The notes under the pieces: generated by a model
The model's database searches: none
What the model saw: only the letters and a program-made list of their open reading frames with translations
What the model was told of the DNA's origin: nothing
Program-made: the position numbers and the translations under genes
From: Bog-752 sp963799395
Lineage (GTDB): Bacteria > Actinomycetota > Thermoleophilia > UBA2241
Direction of reading: 5' to 3'
DNA length: 37,540 nucleotides
Assembly: GCA_963799395.1 (NCBI GenBank)
Contig: CAWCWZ010000061.1
Location: forward strand, 1-37,540
Shown here: positions 1-7,466 of the stretch, in pieces
Position numbering within the stretch: the first letter of the stretch is position 1
Layout: every line of letters begins with the position of its first letter

Positions 1-2262
1 CGACCCGCGGCTCCGCCGCGTTGGGCGCCGCTCTTCGCCTGCACCCTGGCCGCGCTGCGCTGGCGGGCCTTCGCGTCCTTCTCGCGGAAGACCCTGCTCG
101 GGGGTGCCGGCCAAGAGCGCCTCGAACTCGCCGCGCTCCAGGGTCTCGCGCTCGATCAGGATCCTGGCGGTCGCATCGAGCTGCTCGCGGTGGGCGGAGA
201 GCACGCTGCGGGCGCGCTCGTGGGCCTCGGCGATGATGCGCCGGATCTCGTCGTCGATGGCGCGGGCGATCTCCTCTGAGTAGTCGGGCTCCTGGGAGAA
301 GTCCCTTCCCAGGAAGGGCATCGCCTGGTTGTGGCCCAGGGTGCGCGGTCCGAGCTTCTCGCTCATGCCCCAGCGCATGATCATCTGCTTGGCGGTGTCG
401 GTGGCCTTCTCCAGGTCGTTGGCGGCGCCGGTCGTGATCTCGCCGAACTGGATCTCCTCGGCGGCCCGGCCGCCGAGGGTCATGGCCAGGGTGTCGTTCA
501 GTTCGCCCATGGTCGTTAGGAACTTGTCTTCGGCGGGCAGCGAGATGGTAAAGCCCAGGGCGGCCCCCCGCGAGACGATCGAGATCTTGTGGACCGGGTC
601 GGTGTGCGTTAAGTAGTGGCCCACCAGGGCGTGGCCCATCTCGTGGTAGGCGGTGATCGTGCGCTCGGCGGCCGACAGCAGGCGGCTCTTCTTCTCGGGG
701 CCGGCCAGGACCCGCATGATGCCCTCTTCGAGCTCGGGCATGTCGATGATCTTCTTGCCGTGGCGGGCGGCCAGCAGGGCGGCCTCGTTCACCAGGTTGG
801 CGAGGTCGGCGCCGGTAAAGCCCGGGGTCTGGGCGGCCAGGGTGTCTAAGTCGATGTGCTTGGCGATCGGCTTGCCCCGGGTGTGGACCTCCAAGATGGC
901 CTGGCGGCCGCTTCTGTCGGGACGGTCGACCACGATCTGGCGGTCGAAGCGGCCCGGGCGCAAAAGCGCCGGGTCCAGGATGTCGGGACGGTTGGTGGCG
1001 GCGATCAGGATGATGTTGTCCTTCATCTCGAAGCCGTCCATCTCGACTAGGAGCTGGTTTAAGGTCTGCTCGCGCTCGTCGTTGCCGCCGCCCATACCCG
1101 TGCCGCGATGCCGCCCGACGGCGTCGATCTCGTCCATGAAGATGATGCACGGCGAGTTCTGCTTGGCCTGCGCGAACAGGTCGCGCACCCGTGAGGCGCC
1201 CACCCCGACGAACATCTCGACGAAGTCGGAGCCCGAGATCGAAAAGAACGGCACCCCGGCCTCGCCGGCCACGGCCCGCGCCAGAAGCGTCTTGCCGGTG
1301 CCGGGCGGGCCGAAGAGCAGCACGCCCTTGGGGATGCGCGCCCCGAGCTGCTGGAACTTCTTGGGGTTCTCGAGGAACTCCTTGATCTCTTCGAGCTCCT
1401 CGACCGTCTCGTCGATGCCGGCCACGTCCTTGAAGGTGACCTTGGGCGAGTCGACACTGACGCGCTTGGCCCGGCTCTTGCCGAAGCTCATCACCTTGGA
1501 GCCGCCGCCCTGCATCTGGTTCATGATGAAGAACCAGAAGCCGAGGATGAGGACGAACGGCAGCGCCAGCGAGATCAGGCTTCCCCACCAGGCGCCGCCC
1601 GGGTTCTTGGGGATCAGCTGGACGTTGAACTGATCGATGAGCTGCGTGGTGGTGGTCGTGTCGGGATAGGACACCTTGTAGGTCGTCTTGTCCTGGAGGG
1701 TCACCTGGAGCGTCTGGTCCTTGGTGTTCATCACGACCGACTTGACGCGGCCGTTCTGCAGGTCGTTGACGAAGCTCTGGGGGTTGCTGGTCGTGGTCAC
1801 TGTGCCGGAGACCGGCGTGACCTTGTACTTGGCCAGGAGCTGCGAGAACGAGGTGGGGTCGGTGAAGACGACACCGTAGACCGTGTTCGTCGCCGCCCCG
1901 GTGGCGCTCGAACCGGCGGCCGCGGACGAGCTGGAGGGCGCCGGCGATGGGGCCGGCGAGACCGCGTTGACCGACGAGAGCCCCGCGACGGCGGCCGCCG
2001 AGGCCGCGGGGTCGGTCGTGACCTGGGCGGCGAGCGTCTGATCGTCGACCACGACGCTGCGCACCTTGCCGGCGGCGAGGGCGGTGGTGAGCTGCGACAG
2101 CGTCCCCTGGGCCGGCACGTTCGCGACCGACGTGGCGCCCTGGTACACCGGCTTGGCCGTTCCACTGGAGCCGCTGGGCTTGTGCAGCATCATGTTCGCC
2201 ACGATCGCCAGGATGATGACGACGAGGATGGGGAAGAACGCGCTCCGGATGAATCTGCTCAC
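1..2262 (-). CDS. ftsH: ATP-dependent zinc metalloprotease FtsH (3' end off the window)
   Basis: Membrane-anchored AAA+ protease that degrades misfolded membrane proteins and some regulators. The frame is open from GTG at 2262 to position 1 (754 codons) without a stop, so the C-terminus is cut by the window edge. The first in-frame ATG alternative (2266) hits a stop at once, so GTG is the start. Visible parts in order: TM1 (about residues 8-26), a long extracytoplasmic region, TM2 (about 228-248), Walker A GPPGTGKT (318-325), Walker B with FMDEID, and the zinc site HEMGH (540-544). Numbering runs about 120 residues ahead of E. coli FtsH because the extracytoplasmic region is enlarged: two similar blocks (about 53-150 and 158-216) are separated by an Ala/Ser/Pro-rich insert. 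It lies downstream of tilS and hpt, a common gene order in Gram-positives. Confidence 0.97.
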   Translation of the reverse strand, partial: MSRFIRSAFFPILVVIILAIVANMMLHKPSGSSGTAKPVYQGATSVANVPAQGTLSQLTTALAAGKVRSVVVDDQTLAAQVTTDPAASAAAVAGLSSVNAVSPAPSPAPSSSSAAAGSSATGAATNTVYGVVFTDPTSFSQLLAKYKVTPVSGTVTTTSNPQSFVNDLQNGRVKSVVMNTKDQTLQVTLQDKTTYKVSYPDTTTTTQLIDQFNVQLIPKNPGGAWWGSLISLALPFVLILGFWFFIMNQMQGGGSKVMSFGKSRAKRVSVDSPKVTFKDVAGIDETVEELEEIKEFLENPKKFQQLGARIPKGVLLFGPPGTGKTLLARAVAGEAGVPFFSISGSDFVEMFVGVGASRVRDLFAQAKQNSPCIIFMDEIDAVGRHRGTGMGGGNDEREQTLNQLLVEMDGFEMKDNIILIAATNRPDILDPALLRPGRFDRQIVVDRPDRSGRQAILEVHTRGKPIAKHIDLDTLAAQTPGFTGADLANLVNEAALLAARHGKKIIDMPELEEGIMRVLAGPEKKSRLLSAAERTITAYHEMGHALVGHYLTHTDPVHKISIVSRGAALGFTISLPAEDKFLTTMGELNDTLAMTLGGRAAEEIQFGEITTGAANDLEKATDTAKQMIMRWGMSEKLGPRTLGHNQAMPFLGRDFSQEPDYSEEIARAIDDEIRRIIAEAHERARSVLSAHREQLDATARILIERETLERGEFEALLAGTPEQGLPREGREGPPAQRGQGAGEERRPTRRSRGS

Positions 2263-2323
2263 GTCATCTCTCTCGACCGGGAAACCGACATGCCGTGTGG
2301 AACGCCCGCCGGGCGCCTGAGAC

Positions 2324-2349
2324 TAGCATACCCCCGTAGCATACCCCCG
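2324..2349 (-). promoter_or_regulatory. 13-bp perfect tandem repeat in the ftsH upstream region
   Basis: On the minus strand the 13-mer CGGGGGTATGCTA occurs twice head to tail, about 60 bases before the ftsH GTG. Each copy holds TATGCT, which resembles a -10 box. No convincing -35 box is seen at the right distance, so two stacked start points or a protein-binding site are both possible. The repeat itself is certain; the regulatory reading is inference. Confidence 0.4.
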
Positions 2350-2368
2350 AGACTGGCGCAAAGAATCC

Positions 2369-2920
2369 TCAGGCTCCGGCGAGCTCGGGGATCGCCTCGG
2401 CCCGGACGCCCGCGACATGGTCGAGCGTACGGTACTGTTCGTCCCAGTCGAGGCCGTAGCCGACGACGAACACGTTGGGGATCTCGAAGCCGATGTAGCG
2501 GCACTCGAGGTTGATGCGCCGACGTTCAGGCTTGGTGAGCAGCGCGCACACTTCGAGCGAGGCCGGCTTGCGCGAGCGCAGGTTCTTGAGCAGATAGCTC
2601 AGCGTGAGCCCCGAGTCGATGATGTCTTCGACGATCAGGATGTGACGCCCCTCGATGGGATGGTCCAGGTCTTTGAGGATGCGCACCACTCCCGAGGAGT
2701 CGGTGGCCGAGCCGTAGCTCGTGACCGCCATGAAGTCGATCGCACAGGGAACGGTCAGCGTGCGGGCTAGGTCGGCCAGGAAGAACACGGCGCCCTTGAG
2801 CACGCCCACCAGCACGAGATCCTTGCCGTCGTAATCGTGCGAGATGCGTTCGCCGAGCTCCGCGATCTTGGCCTGCAGCTCGTCGCGGCCCACCAATGTG
2901 TCGCCGATCAGATCGGTCAC
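2369..2920 (-). CDS. hpt: hypoxanthine phosphoribosyltransferase
   Basis: Purine salvage enzyme that joins hypoxanthine or guanine to PRPP to give IMP or GMP in the cytoplasm. The protein is 183 aa, the normal size for bacterial HPRT. The PRPP-binding motif VEDIIDSGLTL is intact, and the VLKGAVFF and YGLDWDEQYR regions are typical of the family. The start is GTG at 2920, whose GTGA overlaps the TGA stop of tilS, so translation is probably coupled. The frame stays open further upstream, but that part lies antisense-frame inside tilS and is not real. The arrangement tilS-hpt-ftsH is conserved in many Gram-positive genomes and supports the call. Confidence 0.96.
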   Translation of the reverse strand: MTDLIGDTLVGRDELQAKIAELGERISHDYDGKDLVLVGVLKGAVFFLADLARTLTVPCAIDFMAVTSYGSATDSSGVVRILKDLDHPIEGRHILIVEDIIDSGLTLSYLLKNLRSRKPASLEVCALLTKPERRRINLECRYIGFEIPNVFVVGYGLDWDEQYRTLDHVAGVRAEAIPELAGA

Positions 2921-4344
2921 GTGGCCTCCGTCGCCTCTTCGTAGATATGCAGAGTATACGGTGTCCCCGAGGTCACCCGGAACCATTCGGAGCTGCGCCC
3001 CGGACACACCCAGGCGAGGCGACCGTCCAGTTCGGCCACCACGGCGCAGGGTCGCCGGGCGCGCGGCACCCGGCCGGCCGCGAACAGGTCGCTCAGGAGG
3101 ACGTCGGCATCCATGCCGAACGGGCGCAGGCGGTCGCCGCGGCGCGGGTGTCGCAGCACGATCTGCCGCTCGGGCCGCCCGACCCCGAGCCAGGCCTCGG
3201 CGGTCGTCGCCTCGAACGCGGCGCCGGCGATGAGATCGGCGCGAAAGCGCCGGCCGCAGAAGAGGACCGACGAGCCGGAGCGAAGGACGATGGGCGGGCA
3301 CGCGTGCGCACCTCCCCGGGGACGCACCGTGAGCCGATCGTACTCGCGCACGGCCTCGTACCCGCCGCCCAGGGTGACCGCCCGCGATCCCGCCGCGCCG
3401 GCGGCGAGCTCCTCCAGGCGCTGCGTGAGCCGGCGGCCGATGAGCGCCTCGTCGCCCAGGACGGTGCGAGCCAGGCGACGCAGACACATCGCCCGCAAGG
3501 CCGGAGGCTCGGCGCCGAGCGCGGTCACACTGAGCGCGCACGACGGTTCGCCGCGGGCACCCGCGGCGGGCCGGACCACCCGGGACCACGCCTCGTCGAG
3601 CGCCGCGACGATCACGGCGTGCTCTTCGTCGGCCAGCGCCGCCGCGTCGGCCAGCGTCTCAGCGACGCGCGGGTTGATGACCTCGAGTACCGGCAGGACG
3701 TCGTGACGCACCAGGTTGCGGCGGTAGTCGACCGTCTCGTTGCTTTCGTCTCGCCCGTAGACGATGCCGAGCTCGCGGCAGTAGGCCCGCAGCTCGCCCG
3801 CCCCCAGGCAGAGCAGCGGCCGCACGAGGTCGCCCTCACGCGGCCGCATGCCGCGCAGCGACGACGGCGCAGCGTACTTGGCGAGGCGGTAGAGCACCGT
3901 CTCGGCCTGATCGTCGCGGTTGTGGGCGGTGACCACGACGTCGGCCCGGCCGCGGCCGACGATCTCGCGCGCCGCGTCGTAACGGATGCGCCTGGCGTGC
4001 TCCTGGAATCCGGCGGCGGCCGGCTTGCGCGAGAGTCGCACGACGTGTAGCGGCACGGCGAGCTCACGACAGGCGTCCTCGACGATGTGCCGGTCGCGCG
4101 CCGAAGCCGGGCCGCGGGTCGCGTAGTCGACGTGCAGGGCCGCGAGCTCGAGCCCCAACCCGAGCCGCCGGTCGACGGCGCGCACGATGTCGAGCAGGGC
4201 CATGGAGTCGGCGCCGCCGGACAGCATCAGCAGCGCCCGCTCCCCAGGCCGCAAAAGGTCGCCGGCGGCGACGAACTCGGCCGCCCGCCGGCGCAGCGAC
4301 GCCGCGAGACGGCTCCGGACCGGCCGATCGCCCTGCGGGTCCAT
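2917..4344 (-). CDS. tilS: tRNA(Ile)-lysidine synthase TilS
   Basis: Modifies C34 of the CAU-anticodon tRNA-Ile to lysidine, using ATP and lysine, so that it reads AUA. The protein is 475 aa from ATG 4344. The N-terminal PP-loop SGGADS sits at residues 42-47, followed by the family segments HVDYATRG, TAHNRDDQAETVLYRL and RNLVRHDVLP. A C-terminal TilS substrate-binding domain is present (RRGDRLRPFG and DLFAAGRVPRARR). I chose ATG 4344 because it gives the normal N-terminus and lies 14 bases after the DsrE-like stop; the longer frame upstream is low-complexity Arg-rich sequence overlapping that gene. Its stop overlaps the hpt start by four bases. Confidence 0.95.
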   Translation of the reverse strand: MDPQGDRPVRSRLAASLRRRAAEFVAAGDLLRPGERALLMLSGGADSMALLDIVRAVDRRLGLGLELAALHVDYATRGPASARDRHIVEDACRELAVPLHVVRLSRKPAAAGFQEHARRIRYDAAREIVGRGRADVVVTAHNRDDQAETVLYRLAKYAAPSSLRGMRPREGDLVRPLLCLGAGELRAYCRELGIVYGRDESNETVDYRRNLVRHDVLPVLEVINPRVAETLADAAALADEEHAVIVAALDEAWSRVVRPAAGARGEPSCALSVTALGAEPPALRAMCLRRLARTVLGDEALIGRRLTQRLEELAAGAAGSRAVTLGGGYEAVREYDRLTVRPRGGAHACPPIVLRSGSSVLFCGRRFRADLIAGAAFEATTAEAWLGVGRPERQIVLRHPRRGDRLRPFGMDADVLLSDLFAAGRVPRARRPCAVVAELDGRLAWVCPGRSSEWFRVTSGTPYTLHIYEEATEAT

Positions 4345-4358
4345 GGGCGAGGCGCGGC

Positions 4359-4706
4359 CTAGAACGACACGACCCGATCGCTGCGCGCGACGAGGTCGGC
4401 GAGATCGTGGATCGTGCCGAGACGAGCGCCGTCGACGACGTCGGCGGCGCCGACCCCGCGGGTCTGGCAGCAGGTCCCGCACAGCGTCACCGTGGCGCCT
4501 TTGCCGATCAGCTCGGTCAGCATCTCCTCGAGCGAGACCTGGGCGCCGCGCGGGTCCTGGTCGCGGCGCGCCGTGTGCACGCCGTCGCCCAGGAAGAACA
4601 GCTCGACCCAGTGCTCCTTGAGGAGCAGTGCGCCGGCCAGACGCAGCGCGTTGTAGGGAAGCTCGCTACCATACGGACTGCCGTTGACGATCACGGTCGC
4701 CACCAT
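4359..4706 (-). CDS. DsrE/DsrF-like family protein
   Basis: Small (115 aa) soluble protein of the DsrE-like (YchN) fold. It has an N-terminal beta strand VATVIVNGSPYG, a region that could bind a small ligand, and a Cys-rich loop CGTCCQTRG in the position where DsrE-like proteins carry their sulfur-transfer cysteine. A good ribosome site (AAGGAG) precedes ATG 4706. It stands directly upstream of tilS (14 bases) and likely shares its transcript. Members of this family move sulfane sulfur, for example in tRNA thiolation or sulfur oxidation; the exact partner here is unknown. Proximity to a tRNA-modification gene is suggestive but weak evidence for a tRNA role. Confidence 0.8.
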   Translation of the reverse strand: MVATVIVNGSPYGSELPYNALRLAGALLLKEHWVELFFLGDGVHTARRDQDPRGAQVSLEEMLTELIGKGATVTLCGTCCQTRGVGAADVVDGARLGTIHDLADLVARSDRVVSF

Positions 4707-4784
4707 GCGGTCTCTCCTTCGTGAGCTTCTCGACCAGTGCGCGTGACAGCATAGTACGTCACGACCACGCCGCCGACGACGGCG

Positions 4785-4817
4785 GGCAACAAAATAGGGC
4801 GCCCGAACGGGCGCCCC
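4785..4817 (-). terminator. intrinsic terminator of the initiator tRNA
   Basis: On the minus strand an 8-bp GC stem (GGGCGCCC, loop GTTC) is followed by TATTTTGTTG. It lies 10 bases after the CCA end of the tRNA gene and is the expected rho-independent stop for it. Confidence 0.85.
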
Positions 4818-4826
4818 GGAAGGCTC

Positions 4827-4903
<77 letters not shown>

Positions 4904-4939
4904 ACGTTTCCCACTGGTGATTCCCTAAGTGGGGATGGC

Positions 4940-4968
4940 AGTATACCGCCGCCCCCACGGCCTGTAAA
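4940..4968 (-). promoter_or_regulatory. housekeeping sigma promoter for tRNA-fMet
   Basis: Minus-strand TTTACA (4963-4968), a 17-base spacer, then TATACT (4940-4945). Both boxes match the sigma-70/SigA consensus in five of six positions with ideal spacing. Expected transcription start is near 4933, about 30 bases before the mature tRNA. Confidence 0.85.
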
Positions 4969-5069
4969 GGCTGCAGCCACTCGCCCGGGGGCGCCGTCAC
5001 GCCGCCGTCGGCGAGGTCACCGGTCAAGGCGCGCGCCGACCGGCCGATAGAGACTGGTGACCGATCTTC

Positions 5070-6195
5070 ATGAGCGCACGATCCGACATGACCGCACGCG
5101 GCCGCGACCGCGCCCGGCGGCGGCTCACCCTCGCCGCCGTGCTCGTCTGCGCGTTCCTGGCCTGCCTTGCCGGCCTCGGCGGCGGGCGCGCCGCCGCGAG
5201 CCCTACGGCGATCGTCGCCACCCGCCAACCGACCAGCCTCGCCGGCTTGCAGAAGGCCGCCGACAAGGTCGCAGAAGCAGGTCGCCGCGCTCGACGACCG
5301 CCTCGAGGTCGTGATCGAGGACTGGGACGAGGCGCAGTCGCAGCTCGCCGCCATCGAGGGCCAGCTCGGCCAGATCCGTCTGCAGCTCGATCAGAGCCAG
5401 ACCGACCTCGCTCAGCAGCAGGCCATCCTCGGCTCGCATCTCGCCTGGATGTACAAGCTCGGCGACTACGGGCTGCTGAACGAGCTCCTGACCGACGGCA
5501 GCCTCACCGACGCCGCCGCCCGCATCGAGCTCTTCAAGCGCGTGAGCCAGCAGGACCGCCAGCTGCGCGACGGCTTTCTTGCCACCGTCCGACAGGTCGC
5601 CGCGCTGCAGACCTCGATCGCCGCGAAACGCGATCAGGCGATGGTCGTCCAGCAGCAGATCGACGCGGAACGGGTCACGATCGAGGACAAGCTGGCCGAG
5701 CGGCAGGCCATCCTCGACGGGCTGAACGGCCACATCAAGAAGATCCTCGGAGAGCGGGCCCGGGCCGCCGCGCTGGCGTCCGGCCGTCTCGGACGCGCCG
5801 CCCTCGCCGAGATCGGCACCATACACGGCACTCCGGCCCAGGTCGGCGTGGTCCGCGACGCGCTGCGGTTCCTCGGCGTCCCGTACGTCTGGGGAGGCGC
5901 CGATCCAAGTGGCTTCGACTGCTCGGGACTCGTGCTCTACGTCTACGCCCGGTACGGCGTCAGCTTCCCGCACTTCGCCGCCTACCAGGCGGAGATGGGC
6001 ACGCCGGTGCCCGAGTCGCAGCTCGAGCCGGCCGACCTCGTGTTCTTCGGCAACCCCATCCACCATGTGGTCATCTACGCCGGCGACGGCCTCGTCGTGG
6101 AGGCGCCCCACACCGGCGACGTCGTCAAGGTGGTGCGCCTGTCGGACTTCGAGGCGCCGACCGCCTGCCGGCGCTACCTCCTACGCCTGCCCTGA
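5070..6195 (+). CDS. NlpC/P60 peptidoglycan hydrolase with coiled-coil, apparent frameshift
   Basis: Secreted cell-wall endopeptidase of the NlpC/P60 family that cuts stem peptides. The N-terminus (ATG 5070, or ATG 5088) has a signal peptide: an Arg-rich start, a hydrophobic run LTLAAVLVCAFLA and an AAA site. The remainder sits in another frame: a long Gln-rich coiled coil (about 5280-5750), then the catalytic domain with WGGADPSGFDCSG (nucleophile Cys), HHVVIYAGDG and EAPHTGD. The two frames meet between about 5,263 and 5,285, where a one-base insertion (or two-base loss) would join them. The second frame alone has only a weak TTG start and no signal peptide, so both parts belong to one gene. 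The break is either a sequencing error or a recent mutation. Architecture resembles actinobacterial RipA/CwlO-type hydrolases. Confidence 0.85.
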
Positions 6196-6205
6196 GGCGC
6201 AGCCG

Positions 6206-6222
6206 TCCGGCGAATCGCCGGA
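6206..6222 (+). terminator. hairpin after the NlpC/P60 gene
   Basis: TCCGGCG, loop AAT, CGCCGGA starts 11 bases after the stop codon. A T-rich stretch (GGTTTTCTC) follows only after about 12 more bases, so it is a plausible but imperfect intrinsic terminator. Confidence 0.45.
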
Positions 6223-6260
6223 AGCTCCTCCCCGGTTTTCTCAACTGCGCGCCCAGGGGG

Positions 6261-6266
6261 TAGACT
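6261..6266 (+). promoter_or_regulatory. -10 box of a leaderless transcript
   Basis: TAGACT ends eight bases before ATG 6274, with a weak -35-like TTCTCA 17 bases upstream. There is no Shine-Dalgarno sequence before the ATG (only TGTCCCCC). This is the usual layout of leaderless genes in Actinobacteria, in which the transcript begins at or next to the start codon. Confidence 0.5.
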
Positions 6267-6273
6267 GTCCCCC

Positions 6274-6594
6274 ATGAACGGCACCGTACTTCTCATCCTG
6301 CTCGGCGTCGTGGTGATCGGCGCCCTCGTCGCGCTCGTGCCGCTCGGCCGGCGGATCTGGCGCCTGGTGCGCACCGGCCGGCGCGTGCAGCGCGAGCTCG
6401 TGCCTCTGGCCGACGGACTCGCCCAGCGCGCCGACCTCGCCGCCCAGAAGGCCGCGGCACTAGGCGACAAGGGCCAGGACCTGAGCGACCGCCTCACCGA
6501 GCTGCAGGGGTCGGTCGCCCGCGTGAACGTGCTCGTCGGGGCCATGCGCGAGGCGTCGGAGCGCTGGGGCCGCCTGCGCCGCTACGTGAGGTAG
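6274..6594 (+). CDS. small single-pass membrane protein with C-terminal coiled coil
   Basis: Not recognised as a named family. The 106-aa protein has one N-terminal membrane segment (about residues 4-25, LLILLGVVVIGALVALVPL), then a basic stretch RRIWRLVRTGRRVQR and an Ala/Leu/Gln-rich amphipathic region that could form a coiled coil (about 45-90). The topology looks like a type II anchored protein with a cytoplasmic or external rod. It follows the NlpC/P60 gene by about 80 bases on the same strand but seems to have its own promoter and no ribosome site. Small membrane proteins of this kind are common next to cell-envelope genes in Actinobacteria; no function can be assigned. Confidence 0.7.
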   Translation: MNGTVLLILLGVVVIGALVALVPLGRRIWRLVRTGRRVQRELVPLADGLAQRADLAAQKAAALGDKGQDLSDRLTELQGSVARVNVLVGAMREASERWGRLRRYVR

Positions 6595-6636
6595 ACGCTC
6601 CGGGCGGGGTGTCGGACCCGAGCCCGGGCTGACCAA

Positions 6637-6742
6637 GCCGCTCCGGGCGGGGTGAAGGCCTCAGGTCGGAGCTGTCTCGGTACCTTGCGCGGTTCACCCT
6701 GAGGGCCTCCACCTCGCAGGCCGACCTTCGACCCTCACCCCG
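6637..6742. repeat. left arm of a ~110-bp imperfect inverted repeat
   Basis: This stretch matches the reverse complement of 7351-7464 along most of its length, including CTCCGGGCGGGGTGA, GCCTCAGGTCGGAGCTG and CACCTCGCAGGCCGACC. A partial extra copy of the outer motif lies at 6597-6612, directly behind the stop of the gene at 6274. It contains no coding frame I can support. Confidence 0.85.
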
Positions 6743-6748
6743 TCCTGC

Positions 6749-6929
6749 GCTCACGCCAGCCTGAGCGTCGACGCTCACCGCGCCCTTCGCTCACGCCAGC
6801 CGGAGCGCGGCCCTCATCCCGCCCTTCGCTCACGCCAGCCTAAGCGCGGCCCTCACCCCACCCTTCGCTCAGGTCGGCGAACGGCGGTCCACGCCGCGCC
6901 CTTCGCTCGCGCCAGCCGGATCGCAACCC
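6749..6929. repeat. degenerate 38-40 bp tandem repeat, about 4.6 copies
   Basis: Units start at 6749, 6789, 6828, 6867 and 6905 and share the motif GCTCACGCCAGCC followed later by CGCCCTTC. Copies two and three are nearly identical, and the outer ones have drifted. The array sits directly inside the left arm of the inverted repeat. There are no unique spacers, so it is not CRISPR. Confidence 0.85.
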
Positions 6930-7010
6930 ACGCCGAAGGCTCCGGCTCCGCGCCGGCGCCGCCCCGCGCGAACTCAGGTCCGTCTTTCGCTCTGGGAAGG
7001 CCGGCCGAGC

Positions 7011-7391
7011 GAGTGGCGTTCGATCCTGTTTCTCGCCGTCGGTCTGTGGATCGTCTCGTTCCTGACGTGGCCGTTCCGCCTTCAGCTCGCGCCGTCGGCG
7101 CCTGCGCGATTGCAGGGTTTGGCCGGCGAGCTCTACGTCGTTGCCGGACTCACCTTGGTTGCGACCGCAGGCGTGGCCGCGCTGCGCCTGTCGGTAGCGA
7201 ACAAGAGAGAGTCCCCTCACGCGGCAGCGGTTGTCCGGGCCGCGGCACAGCCGACCGGCCGGCGACCAGGGTCTGCGACCGGCGAAGCCGTGGCGCCGGC
7301 GGCAGAACAGCGTCGGCGCGAGCTGCAGTCACCGCCAGAATCGGCAGAAGCGAAGGGCGGGGTGGGGGTCGAAGGTCGGCCTGCGAGGTGA
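7011..7391 (+). other. possible remnant of a two-TM membrane protein gene
   Basis: Between the repeat arms one plus-strand frame reads as a plausible membrane protein: a first hydrophobic segment (SILFLAVGLWIVSFLTW, about 7017-7070) and a second (YVVAGLTLVATAGVAALRL, about 7135-7190), then a polar Ala/Arg-rich tail that runs into the right repeat arm. No convincing start codon precedes the first segment; only a TTG at 7110 is available. It may be a decayed gene or chance reading in high-GC sequence. Function unknown. Confidence 0.25.
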
Positions 7392-7464
7392 TGGCCTCCG
7401 AGGGTGCGCAGCGAACCGGACCGAGTCAGCTCCGACCTGAGGCCCTCACCCCGCCCGGAGCGGC
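7351..7464. repeat. right arm of the ~110-bp inverted repeat
   Basis: Reverse-complement partner of 6637-6742. It ends two bases from the stop codon of the AOR gene, as a partial copy of the repeat does for the convergent gene on the other side. So repeat copies abut the 3' ends of both convergent genes. Confidence 0.85.
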
Positions 7465-7466
7465 TC

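Noticed and set aside
2921..3589. N-terminal extension of hpt into tilS
   Set aside because: The extra residues are an out-of-frame reading of tilS, and hpt is normal size from GTG 2920.
6749..6929. CRISPR array
   Set aside because: The 39-bp units are contiguous with drift and no unique spacers; no cas genes nearby.
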